Of a stretch of 64,000 nucleotides of DNA, positions 32,438 to 40,537 are shown piece by piece; position 1 is the first letter of the stretch, and every line of letters starts with the position of its first letter. Origin of the DNA: Faecalispora jeddahensis (lineage in GTDB: Bacteria > Bacillota > Clostridia > Oscillospirales > Acutalibacteraceae); assembly GCF_000577335.1 (NCBI RefSeq), contig NZ_CBYL010000010.1, positions 1 through 64,000 on the forward strand. The letters are read 5' to 3'. The notes beneath the pieces were generated by a model. That model did not search any database. It worked only from the letters and a program-made list of their open reading frames with translations, and had not been told where the DNA came from. A program made the position numbers and the translations under genes.

Positions 32438-33103
32438 ATGAAGATAGTAATCATGGGGGGCGGCAAGCTCGGGTATAACGTGGCCCGCAATATGCTCGAC
32501 CGCAAATATCAGGTGCATCTGATTGAAAGGGAATACGCCAAGTGCGTCAAGATTGCGAATGATCTGGGCGTTGAGGTAACCTGCGGTGACGGCACTGAGC
32601 TCTCCATTCTGGAAAATGCCTCCACAAAGGACGCGGACGCCTTTATCGCGGTGACCGGCAGCGACCAGGATAATCTGGTGGCGGCCCAGCTCGCCAAAAT
32701 GGAGTTTGGGGCCAAAAAGGTGATCGTGCGCGCGAACAATCCCCGCAATCTGGAGGTTCTGCGGACGATGGGGCCGGATATCGCCGTGTCCAGCACAGAG
32801 ATCATCACCAATATGATCGAGCAGGAGGTCGACCTGTCTGAAATGCATCTGCTGGCAACCCTGAACAAGGGCCGCGCGGGCATCTGCAGCATGGTGCTGC
32901 CGGACGATACCTCTTTGCACGGGGTGCGCCTGATGGATGTTTCGCTGCCGGAAAACACGCTGATCGTTTCCGTTATGCGCGGCGGGCAGATGATCATCCC
33001 CAACGGCCGATCGGTCCTCCACGCGGGGGATCAGGTGGTCGCGGTGTGCGAAAATAAAAATCAGAAAAAACTGCTCCATATCCTCGGCGAACGGATTCAC
33101 TGA
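32438..33103 (+). CDS. trkA: TrkA-type potassium channel regulatory protein 2
   Basis: The 221-residue protein starts at ATG 32438 behind AAGGGAG. It has the Rossmann motif IVIMGGGKLGYNVARNML, HLIEREYAKC after beta 2, VTCGDGTELSIL, and a complete RCK-C domain ending IIPNGRSVLHAGDQVVAV. It lies 119 bp after the first trkA. Two RCK proteins could form a hetero-oligomeric ring on the TrkH pore encoded downstream. Confidence 0.92.
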   Translation: MKIVIMGGGKLGYNVARNMLDRKYQVHLIEREYAKCVKIANDLGVEVTCGDGTELSILENASTKDADAFIAVTGSDQDNLVAAQLAKMEFGAKKVIVRANNPRNLEVLRTMGPDIAVSSTEIITNMIEQEVDLSEMHLLATLNKGRAGICSMVLPDDTSLHGVRLMDVSLPENTLIVSVMRGGQMIIPNGRSVLHAGDQVVAVCENKNQKKLLHILGERIH

Positions 33104-33166
33104 CAGAGCTATATCGCTTCAGGCCTGCGAAGCATCACGCGATCGCAAAACTTTCTTCCCAATTTG

Positions 33167-33288
33167 TTGCTGCGCTGCTGTGTGCCTGCAGGGGGACTTC
33201 ACCTGCGGATTTCAGTTATATAGAATGCGTATGCTTTTTCATTTGCGGCGTTTGCCGCTTTGCAGTTTTCGGTGGCCTGCATTTTCAG
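33167..33288. repeat. Dispersed repeat type 2, copy 2
   Basis: This stretch between trkA and the riboswitch matches 10153-10275. Shared segments are CTGCGCTGCTGTGTGCCTGC / CTGCGCCGCTGTATGCCCGC and GCAGTTTTCGGTGGCCTGCA / ACAGTTTCAGCGGCCTGCAG in the same order and at similar spacing. Unlike copy 1 it is not flanked by GC palindromes. Confidence 0.55.
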
Positions 33289-33347
33289 CAATTTTAAAGC
33301 GCTGTTATCCGAGTATAAAAATAGGGAAAGTGAATTGCATTTTTCGA

Positions 33348-33430
33348 AGAAAAGGAGTATTCTATATTCCATGCCCAAAGGGCATAGTCAGTCGCAAGAT
33401 CCTGACTTAAAATAAAACTACGGAGGAATG
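33348..33430 (+). promoter_or_regulatory. preQ1-III riboswitch
   Basis: The leader begins near AAGAAAAGGAGTATTCTATA, has an ATGCCC/GGGCAT hairpin with an AAAG loop, then AGTCAG/CTGACT, then an A-rich stretch reaching CTACGGAGG. This matches the class III preQ1 riboswitch of Faecalibacterium-type bacteria as I remember it, including location before queT. The ribosome binding site (33421-33426) is part of the motif, so ligand binding should hide it and reduce queT translation. Confidence 0.85.
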
Positions 33431-33436
33431 AAAAAA

Positions 33437-33973
33437 ATGAAAACATCTGTATCCCGGCGCACCGCATTTTTAGTGCAGGGCGCCATGATCGCCGCCCTTT
33501 ATGTGGTGCTGACGTTCCTGTCGTCGGCCATGGGGCTTGCCTACGGGCCGGTTCAGTTCCGTCTTTCTGAAGCGCTCACGATTCTGCCGGTGTTCACGCC
33601 GGCGGCGATTCCCGGTCTTGCGATCGGGTGCCTGCTTTCGAATCTGGGCAGCCCGTATGGCGTGGTGGACATTGTGTGCGGCACCGGCGCCACTTTGCTG
33701 GCGGCGGCCGTTTCTTATCAGCTGCGCCGCTTCCGCCTTCACGGCCTTCCGGTTTTGTCCGCTTTGTCACCCATTCTCTGCAACGCGCTGGTTGTCGGCG
33801 CAGAGCTGGCCTTCTTTTTGCCGTCCGGCTTTACAATGGCCGGATTTTTTGCGGCGGCGGTTTCCGTCGGCGCGGGCGAGCTGGTTGTGCTTGCGGTACT
33901 GGGGCTGCCACTGGCGGCGATTCTTGAAAAATCCGGAACGGCACAGAAGATGTTCGGCCAGTCGGGATACTGA
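33437..33973 (+). CDS. queT: QueT family queuosine-precursor (preQ1) transporter
   Basis: The 178-residue membrane protein is an ECF substrate-binding component of the QueT family: FLVQGAMIAALYVVLTFL, PVQFRLSEALTILPVFTP and CLLSNLGSPYGVVDIV are characteristic. It captures preQ1 or a related precursor for tRNA queuosine. ATG 33437 is preferred over 33428 because it is ten bases from GGAGG. The riboswitch directly upstream supports the substrate. ECF module genes are not in the window. Confidence 0.92.
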   Translation: MKTSVSRRTAFLVQGAMIAALYVVLTFLSSAMGLAYGPVQFRLSEALTILPVFTPAAIPGLAIGCLLSNLGSPYGVVDIVCGTGATLLAAAVSYQLRRFRLHGLPVLSALSPILCNALVVGAELAFFLPSGFTMAGFFAAAVSVGAGELVVLAVLGLPLAAILEKSGTAQKMFGQSGY

Positions 33974-34001
33974 TTGAAATTTTGAGGGAGTAAGGGAATC
34001 C

Positions 34002-35390
34002 ATGGGCCTTGGCACAGTTCTGAGCAAAAAAATGAGAACCACCCCGCCGGTTCGGTTTGTAGTGATCAGCTTTTTGATTCTGATTTTAATCGGCGGGCTG
34101 GTTTTAGCGCTGCCGATTTGTTCCCGCAGCGGGCAGGGCACGCGTCTGCCGGATGCCCTGTTCACATCCGTGTCTGCGGTGTGTGTTACGGGCCTGAGCA
34201 AGTTTGATACCTGGGTGCACTGGAGTGCGTTCGGCCAGGTAGTGATCTTGCTTCTGATTCAGCTTGGCGGGCTTGGGATCATCACCTTTACCACGGGCTT
34301 TACGCTTCTGTTCCGTCAGAAGCTGGGGCTGCGTGAGCTTTCTCTTGCTGCGCGTGAAAATCTGCAGGGGGAGAATCTGAATGTTTCCCAGTTGCTGCGC
34401 ATGATTCTTACCGTCACATTTGTGGCGGAGGGCGCGGGCGCTCTTTTGATGGCGCTGCGCTTTGTGCCGCAGTTCGGGCCTTACGGCCTTTGGCTGGCGG
34501 TGTTTCATGCCGTTTCGGCTTACTGCAACGCCGGGTTCGATATTATGGGCTTTCTGCAGCCTTATGGAAGCCTGATACCATACGCGGGCGATCCTCTTGT
34601 GATGGTTCCGACCTATGCGCTGATGCTGGTGGGCGGCCTCGGTTTTGTCGTGATCAGCGACGTGTACTACAACAAAATATACCGCCGCATCAAGGGGCAG
34701 AAGCCCTCGCCGCTGAGCTTTCACTCCGCGGTAGTGCTGATCAGCGAGCTGGTTCTGCTCGCCCTGGGCATGCTGGCCTTTTTGTCTTTGGAATATGACA
34801 ATACGCTGCGCGGCATGAACTGGGGAGATAAAATCATTACCGCGTGGTTTCAGTCGAATACCGTGCGCACTGCCGGTTTTACGGCGGTAGATGTGACACA
34901 GCAGCGGGACGTGACCACACTGTTCTCGCTGGTGCTGAGCTTTATTGGAACCGCGCCCTGCTCTACCGGCGGCGGTATCCGTACCACCACTTTGGTTGTG
35001 CTGGGCGCGACGGTGATCAGTGTGCTGCGCGGACGCGAGGAAACGGTCATCCGCCACCATATGATCAGTCACACAGCGGTATACCGTGCGCTGACGATTT
35101 TTATCGGCAACGTGGTGACGGTGCTGGTCACGGCCGGCGTGGTGCTTCTGTGCAATTCCGAAAAGCATGTCGGCGCGATGGTCGCCTTGCAGGAGGCCGT
35201 TGCAGCGTGCAGTACCATCGGTATCAGTCCCAGCCTGACTCCGCTTTTGGACGATCCTTCTCTGATCGCACTTTCCATAGCGATGTTCATCGGCCGTGTG
35301 GGGCTGGTGTCGTTCGGGCTTTCTGTTTCTGTCCGCCATATGGGCAAGCCGGGCTGTGTGATGCCGGAGGCCCGCATTATCGTGGGCTGA
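34002..35390 (+). CDS. trkH: TrkH family potassium uptake protein
   Basis: The 462-residue membrane protein has the four-fold M1-P-M2 pattern of Trk/Ktr channels. Pore segments include SVSAVCVTGLSKFD, HAVSAYCNAGFDIMG, NTVRTAGFTAVD and AACSTIGISPSLTP, whose glycines form the potassium filter. FIGTAPCSTGGGIRTTT is the conserved loop. It lies 28 bp after queT and is likely regulated by the two TrkA proteins. The queT insertion may place potassium uptake partly under transcription controlled from the same promoter. Confidence 0.95.
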   Translation: MGLGTVLSKKMRTTPPVRFVVISFLILILIGGLVLALPICSRSGQGTRLPDALFTSVSAVCVTGLSKFDTWVHWSAFGQVVILLLIQLGGLGIITFTTGFTLLFRQKLGLRELSLAARENLQGENLNVSQLLRMILTVTFVAEGAGALLMALRFVPQFGPYGLWLAVFHAVSAYCNAGFDIMGFLQPYGSLIPYAGDPLVMVPTYALMLVGGLGFVVISDVYYNKIYRRIKGQKPSPLSFHSAVVLISELVLLALGMLAFLSLEYDNTLRGMNWGDKIITAWFQSNTVRTAGFTAVDVTQQRDVTTLFSLVLSFIGTAPCSTGGGIRTTTLVVLGATVISVLRGREETVIRHHMISHTAVYRALTIFIGNVVTVLVTAGVVLLCNSEKHVGAMVALQEAVAACSTIGISPSLTPLLDDPSLIALSIAMFIGRVGLVSFGLSVSVRHMGKPGCVMPEARIIVG

Positions 35391-35428
35391 TGAAACTGTT
35401 CCCTCAAAATGAGATTTATCCCGATGAA

Positions 35429-35479
35429 AAAAAGAGCTGCTGCGAAACGAAAGTTTCGCAGCAGCTCTTTTTTATTTTT
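35429..35479. terminator. Bidirectional intrinsic terminator
   Basis: AAGAGCTGCTGCGAAAC/GTTTCGCAGCAGCTCTT is a perfect stem with T-rich tails on both sides, between convergent trkH and the zinc operon. Confidence 0.9.
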
Positions 35480-35511
35480 GCAATCAGCAAACCAATTTGT
35501 CCGCCGGTTTC

Positions 35512-36279
35512 TTACATGGGGTACAAATACCCCGCCACTTCTTTTGCCGGTGTAATTGCGGTAACGGTGATCTGCGGCTCCGGTGAGCCCTGGTAATCCT
35601 CATAATGGAGGGTTCCCTCCGCCGTGACCCAGCTGTCGGCTTTCAGCTCGCCGGTTTGATCGTACTGGCACAACAGGCCGACCGGCGTCAAATCCGCGAC
35701 ACAGCAGGTCATCATCAGCCGGGCCGGAACAAATTCGTTGTCCTTCATCTGCGTGGAATCGCGGAAGACAAAGCCGGTCATGCGAATGTGATAGCCGTCA
35801 TATTTGTCCGGGTTTTCATACAGCGCGGAAATCCACAGGTAAAATTCGCTGTCGCTCACCGTGATGGTCTTGTTCGCTTCGTCCAGTCCCGTCAAGGCGC
35901 CGTAGGCAGGCTCCTCCGACTGGCTCGGGAGCTGCTGTGCCTGCTGGGTGGTGGTTCCGGGATTGGTCGCCCCCACATAGCCGGAGGGAAGCGACGAGGA
36001 AGTCACCGCGCTGTGCGGGAGCAGCAGAAGCAGAATCGGGATGGCAAGGGTCAGACAGTGCGCCGCACGCATTTTCTGCACGGAGCGGGTACGGCGCAGC
36101 AGGCCAAAGATGCCCCATATTGCCATCACGCCAACGGTAAAATACAGGTACGGCAGCGTCTTGGGCGTGACGTACTGCAAGTAGCCGCCGGTGACTGCCA
36201 GGTAGAGAATCATGGCGGCAAATGATAAGCAGCAGGCGGCCTCCAGCAGGGCCTGCGGGCTGTGTGTTCTTTTTTCCAT
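35512..36279 (-). CDS. TIGR03943 (DUF1980) family membrane protein
   Basis: The 255-residue protein has three or four N-terminal helices, a Ser/Gln linker (TTTQQAQQLPSQSEEP) and a C-terminal soluble domain with FYLWISALYENPDKYDGYHIRMTGFVFRD and ARLMMTCCVADLTPVGLL. That is the TIGR03943/YcgQ plan. The family is almost always coded next to a DUF318 permease, as here (6-bp gap), and is thought to act with it. ATG 36279 is ten bases from GGAGG; a TTG two codons earlier is possible. It is the last gene of the zinc operon. Confidence 0.88.
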   Translation of the reverse strand: MEKRTHSPQALLEAACCLSFAAMILYLAVTGGYLQYVTPKTLPYLYFTVGVMAIWGIFGLLRRTRSVQKMRAAHCLTLAIPILLLLLPHSAVTSSSLPSGYVGATNPGTTTQQAQQLPSQSEEPAYGALTGLDEANKTITVSDSEFYLWISALYENPDKYDGYHIRMTGFVFRDSTQMKDNEFVPARLMMTCCVADLTPVGLLCQYDQTGELKADSWVTAEGTLHYEDYQGSPEPQITVTAITPAKEVAGYLYPM

Positions 36280-36285
36280 AGCCAA

Positions 36286-37845
36286 TCAGCCTCCTACAAA
36301 AAAGCGTGCGGTGGTGTATACGACCACAAAGCAGACGGCAAAGCAGACAAAAAGCAGTTTTGCCACGAAACGGCGGGAGAATCCGCCGGACAGCATCAGA
36401 ACGTTCTTGATATCCATCATCGGGCCGAATACGAGAAAGCCCATCACCGGCGCCAGCGGGAAGCGGGCCGCAAAGCTCTTCGCGACAACGGCGTCGGAGG
36501 AAGAGCAGAGCGACAGCAAAAACGCCAGTGCCATCATCAGCAGCAGAGAGAGGGCAAAATCCGTAGGGGTCTGCAGCAGCAGCGAATTCGTTACCGCCAC
36601 CTGGAAGATCGCGGCGAGAAACGCGCCGACGGTCAGGTATTTTGCCACGCTGAAGAACTCGGCCTGCGAATGCCGCAGCAAGAGCGAAACCTTCTCTCCC
36701 GCGGTGGAGGCGTCCCCGGCCCCGCCGTAGCAGCCGCACGAGCACATGATGCGGTCGTATCCGGCGGAAAGGGCGGGCAGCTTGCCGGGGCGCAGCGCGA
36801 ACCAGCAGCCGATCAGCACCGCCGAGAGAATCCCCATGCCCACCCGGCCCAGCATGACCGAAAGGTTTCCGTTAAAGGCCGCATAGGTCGAGAGCATTAC
36901 CACGGGGTTGATCACCGGGGTGGCGGTCATAAAGGTCACTGCCGCGGGCAGCGGTACGCCCTTTCGCACCAGACTGCGGAAGATCGGGATGGAAGCGCAG
37001 TCGCACACCGGCAGGCAGAAGCCCGCCAGAATGGCGACCAGCATCCCGCCCGCCAGATTTTTCGGGAAGAGCCGTTCAATGGCCTGCTGCGGGATCAGCA
37101 CTTGAATTGCCGAAGAAATCAGCACGCCGATCAGCAGAAAGGGGATGGCCTGCAGCATGATGCCGAGAAAGATGTTGATCACCGTGTTGACACGGGTCTG
37201 CGACAGCTGGAACATCGCCTCCGCGCAAAGATACAGTGTGGCAAAGACGAGAATCGACATTGCAAACACCGCGGCGGGGTTTGTTTTTCTGCGGGTAGCC
37301 CGCGCCAGAATTTCTTCACGGGAATCGTCGTCTACAACGCGCACGCCGGGGTTGATCTCGCGCAGGAGCCGCCGCGCCTTGCGGAATTCGGCATCTGTAA
37401 AAGCGCCCCGCAGCACTGCAAAATCGCACGCGGCAATCTGTTCGGGCAAAGCGGAGCCGGTTCGGCCCAATAGCTGGTCGAGTGTTTGCGCGTCTGCCAG
37501 ATGGATCATTCGTTGGATCCGGCAGCCGGAAAGCTTCGGATGCGAAAACAGCGCGTACAGCTCCGTAAGCGGCGTTACGCCGTTCCATTCCACCCAGATT
37601 TCCTCCGGTGGGGTTTCCGCTACGTAATGGCCGATGCTCATGGCGGCCTTTTCCGGGGAGTCCTCCAGCACGCGCTTGGGCACGATCATCACGTCGCAGC
37701 CGGTCTTGTTCGAGATTTCCTCGACCCCCGACTCAAACTGAACGATCAGGCGGCGCATTTTCGGTTCCTGCTGGAAGAGATGATTCAGTAGGGTCGTTTT
37801 ACCGGACTCCAGAAAGCCTGTAAGTACATAAACGGGAATTGCCAC
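36286..37845 (-). CDS. CobW-like GTPase fused to a DUF318 permease
   Basis: The 519-residue protein starts at GTG 37845 behind AAGGAG. Residues 1-180 are a COG0523/CobW GTPase half with P-loop GFLESGKTTLL (10-20). Residues of about 205-519 form a DUF318 (PF03773) permease of eight or so helices with LPVCDCASIPIFRSLVRKG and TATPVINPVVML. The GTPase half lacks the CxCC metal motif found in the adjacent CobW protein. DUF318 permeases and TIGR03943 proteins are normally separate genes; a GTPase fused in front is unusual. Position suggests zinc-related transport. Confidence 0.8.
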   Translation of the reverse strand: MAIPVYVLTGFLESGKTTLLNHLFQQEPKMRRLIVQFESGVEEISNKTGCDVMIVPKRVLEDSPEKAAMSIGHYVAETPPEEIWVEWNGVTPLTELYALFSHPKLSGCRIQRMIHLADAQTLDQLLGRTGSALPEQIAACDFAVLRGAFTDAEFRKARRLLREINPGVRVVDDDSREEILARATRRKTNPAAVFAMSILVFATLYLCAEAMFQLSQTRVNTVINIFLGIMLQAIPFLLIGVLISSAIQVLIPQQAIERLFPKNLAGGMLVAILAGFCLPVCDCASIPIFRSLVRKGVPLPAAVTFMTATPVINPVVMLSTYAAFNGNLSVMLGRVGMGILSAVLIGCWFALRPGKLPALSAGYDRIMCSCGCYGGAGDASTAGEKVSLLLRHSQAEFFSVAKYLTVGAFLAAIFQVAVTNSLLLQTPTDFALSLLLMMALAFLLSLCSSSDAVVAKSFAARFPLAPVMGFLVFGPMMDIKNVLMLSGGFSRRFVAKLLFVCFAVCFVVVYTTARFFVGG

Positions 37846-37849
37846 GCGA

Positions 37850-38803
37850 TCACTCCTTCCCGAAGATCCTTTTGAGCTCCTGTTCGTGCAGGTTGCTGCC
37901 GATCAGACACAGGGAGCCGGGCTGCAAAGTACACGGAGTCAGATTCAGTTCGCCGGGCAGGTACTGTACCGTGGCAGGGCCCTTCGGCGTGCTGACAACG
38001 CCCTTGGCGCGCAGGATACTGCCCGGTCTGTCTGCTTCGGCGGCGCGGAATGCCGCCTCCAGCTCCTGCCGGGTGACCGTGCGGGAGAGAGAAAGCGTAA
38101 CGGTATCGAAGGCCTCATGGGCCGAATGGTCATGGTCGCATTCCCCGTCGTGGTGGTGATGCTCGTGAGGATGGTCGTGGTGGCAGTCTTCTTCATGGCA
38201 ATCCGCTGCGTGTGCGGCAGAGCCGCCAAGCAGCGCGGAGAGGTCAAGGGATTTCCAGGCTCCGGCGAAAAGCTGCGCCTTGGGGGCCATAGCAGTCAAA
38301 AGCGTTTTGGCGCGGCTGACCTTATCGGGGTTCTGTTCGGTGCGGCTGAGCAGGATCGCGTCCGCATGCCGGATCTGATCCTCATAAAATTCCCCAAAAT
38401 TGTCTAAGTACATGCGGCAGCGCACAACGTCCGCCACGGTGATCTTGCGCCGTATCTGTGCCATATCCGCGATTTTTGCGGAGCGGCAGGCGCTCTCAAT
38501 GTCGGATAGCTTCCCGACGCCGGACGGCTCAATGAGAATCTGCTTTGGGGAAAATTCCCGCAGCACCTCCAGAATCGCCGCCTGAAAATCGCCGGTCAGG
38601 CTGCAGCAGATGCACCCGGCGCTCAGCTCCTTGACGGCAAAGCCGCCGGAGCGGATCAGCGAGGTGTCGAGGCTGACCTCGCCAAAGTCGTTCTCAATCA
38701 CCACGGTTTCCCGCGGGTCGAATACCTCCCGCAGCAAACGGTCGATCAGTGTGGTTTTTCCGGCACCCAAAAAGCCGGAAATGATGTAAATGTCAGTTTT
38801 CAT
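37850..38803 (-). CDS. CobW/COG0523 zinc metallochaperone GTPase
   Basis: The 317-residue protein starts at ATG 38803, six bases after AAGGAG. It has P-loop GFLGAGKTTLI (10-20), the metal motif GCICCS (Cys64, Cys66, Cys67), a GTPase base-recognition region near SRTEQNPDK, and a His-rich loop (residues 198-229, HHDHPHEHHHHDGECDHDH). Proteins of this kind, such as ZagA, deliver zinc to enzymes when zinc is scarce. The gene sits 20 bp after znuB and 4 bp before the GTPase-permease fusion. Confidence 0.9.
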   Translation of the reverse strand: MKTDIYIISGFLGAGKTTLIDRLLREVFDPRETVVIENDFGEVSLDTSLIRSGGFAVKELSAGCICCSLTGDFQAAILEVLREFSPKQILIEPSGVGKLSDIESACRSAKIADMAQIRRKITVADVVRCRMYLDNFGEFYEDQIRHADAILLSRTEQNPDKVSRAKTLLTAMAPKAQLFAGAWKSLDLSALLGGSAAHAADCHEEDCHHDHPHEHHHHDGECDHDHSAHEAFDTVTLSLSRTVTRQELEAAFRAAEADRPGSILRAKGVVSTPKGPATVQYLPGELNLTPCTLQPGSLCLIGSNLHEQELKRIFGKE

Positions 38804-38823
38804 TGGATTCTCCTTATGTGGGG

Positions 38824-39651
38824 TCACGCGCCGGCGCGCCCCCTGGCTCCAAACAGACTTTTTGCGAGCAGAATGACCACCAGCACGACAACGCCGATCA
38901 GAACGATCGTCGCGCCGGGCCGCAGCCGGGCATAGTACGACAGAAACAAGCCCGAAACGGTGAACAGCAGTGCAAACACGATCGACCAAAGCACCGTTTT
39001 GCGGTAGCTTCTGGCGATCTGCATCGCGCAGGTGACGGGGATTACCATGAGGGAAGAGATGATCAGCGCACCGACAGTGCGGGCCGCTACCGAGACGGTA
39101 ACGGCGGTCAGAATTGTAAAAATAAAGTTGACGGTCTTTACCGGAACACCGGCCAGCCGTGCGGTGCGCTCATCCAGGGTGATCAAAAACAGCTCCCGGT
39201 ACAGCACCAGAAAGCATACCAGCACCGCCGCGCTGATGCAGCAGACGAGGATCAGCTCAAAGTCGCTGATGGCGACGATGCTGCCGAACAAAAAGCTGTT
39301 GAAGTTTGCGGCGCTTTTGACAAAGCTCGATAAAACACCGGCCAGCCCGACCCCGGCCGACAGGATGATGGCGATGGAAAGCTCGGAGTATTTGGGGATT
39401 TTTTTGCGGATGGCCTCAATGCTCAGCGCGGCGGCGATGCACGCCGCAACCGCGCCCAGGATCGGGTTGATCCCCAGCACCAGACCGGCTGCAACACCAG
39501 CGAGGCTGGTATGGGACAGCGCGTCGCCCATCATTGAAAGACGCTTTAACACCACAACAATGCCGATGCAGGGGACAGTGGCCGCCAGCAGGATGCCGAC
39601 CAGAAAGGCCCGCTGCATAAACTCATAGTCCAAAATGGACACCAAAACCAT
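38824..39651 (-). CDS. znuB: Zinc ABC transporter, permease subunit
   Basis: The 275-residue membrane protein has eight or nine helices and the ABC-3 family signature LKRLSMMGDALSHTSLAGVAAG. It forms the channel of the ZnuABC zinc importer with the neighbouring ATPase and binding protein. The start is uncertain: ATG 39651 almost touches the AAAGGA site, while a TTG at 39645 or GTG at 39642 is better spaced. The gap to znuC is 87 bp. Confidence 0.92.
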   Translation of the reverse strand: MVLVSILDYEFMQRAFLVGILLAATVPCIGIVVVLKRLSMMGDALSHTSLAGVAAGLVLGINPILGAVAACIAAALSIEAIRKKIPKYSELSIAIILSAGVGLAGVLSSFVKSAANFNSFLFGSIVAISDFELILVCCISAAVLVCFLVLYRELFLITLDERTARLAGVPVKTVNFIFTILTAVTVSVAARTVGALIISSLMVIPVTCAMQIARSYRKTVLWSIVFALLFTVSGLFLSYYARLRPGATIVLIGVVVLVVILLAKSLFGARGRAGA

Positions 39652-39738
39652 TCCTTTCAGTGGGGAAGTCTCAAAAACGCAGGATGCCCGCCCTGACCGG
39701 ACAAGCTGGCCAGAGCGGGAAGAGCGGCATGTTGCCGC

Positions 39739-40491
39739 TTAAACAGAATACGTTCGATTGGTTTGTTTTGGGGGAATGGGGTGCTTGTGCCGATGCTTCA
39801 TCTCGTCCAGCAGCTGGGCGTGATTCAGTTCGACCAAAGAGCCGTCCTCCAGGCAGAGCACCCGGCTGACGGTATCCATCGCTCCGGCAATGTCGTGCGT
39901 AATCATAATAATGGTCAGGCCGGTTTCGCGGTTCAGACTCCCCAGCAGCTCATACAGAGACTGCACGGTCTGGGCATCCACCCCGGTGGTCGGCTCATCC
40001 AGAAGCATCATCCGCGGGCTTGCCGCCAGCACTCTGGCCAGCATTACCCGTTGTTGCTGCCCGCCCGAAAGCTCGCTGAGCATCCGCTTTGCGTACGGCA
40101 GCATATTCACCGATTCCAGCGCCTGGCGGGTCTGCTCGCGCTGGCGCTTTCCGCCAAGGCGCAGAAACCCGGTTTGGGAATACAGGTTCGCGCGCACGAT
40201 TTCCTCCGCGGTGGCGGGGAAATTCTCGCTGGCCGCCGCACCGTTCTGCGGTACATAGCCGATCTTCGGCCAGTCGCGGAAGTGCGAAAGCGCCTGTCCG
40301 AACAGCGTGATTTCCCCCTGCTGGGGAGAAAGCTCGGCTAACAGCAGCTTCATCAGCGTGCTCTTGCCCGCGCCGTTTACGCCGATGATCGCCGCGAAAT
40401 CGCCGCGCTTCAATGAAAAGCTGACATCGGATAGAATCGGCTGCGAGCCGTAGGCAAAGCTGAGATGTTTGACTTCAAGAATCGTGTCCAT
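39739..40491 (-). CDS. znuC: Zinc ABC transporter, ATP-binding subunit
   Basis: The 250-residue ATPase has Walker A IIGVNGAGKSTLM, Q-loop YVPQNGA, signature LSGGQQQRVMLARVL, Walker B MLLDEPTTGVD and H-loop MITHD. It powers ZnuB. The C-terminus is basic and His-containing (MKHRHKHPIPP). ATG 40491 follows AAAAGAG. It lies 46 bp after znuA. Confidence 0.95.
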   Translation of the reverse strand: MDTILEVKHLSFAYGSQPILSDVSFSLKRGDFAAIIGVNGAGKSTLMKLLLAELSPQQGEITLFGQALSHFRDWPKIGYVPQNGAAASENFPATAEEIVRANLYSQTGFLRLGGKRQREQTRQALESVNMLPYAKRMLSELSGGQQQRVMLARVLAASPRMMLLDEPTTGVDAQTVQSLYELLGSLNRETGLTIIMITHDIAGAMDTVSRVLCLEDGSLVELNHAQLLDEMKHRHKHPIPPKQTNRTYSV

Positions 40492-40537
40492 TCTGTTCGC
40501 TCTTTTCTATTGGCTTCCTGCCGGACCCGGCGGTAAA

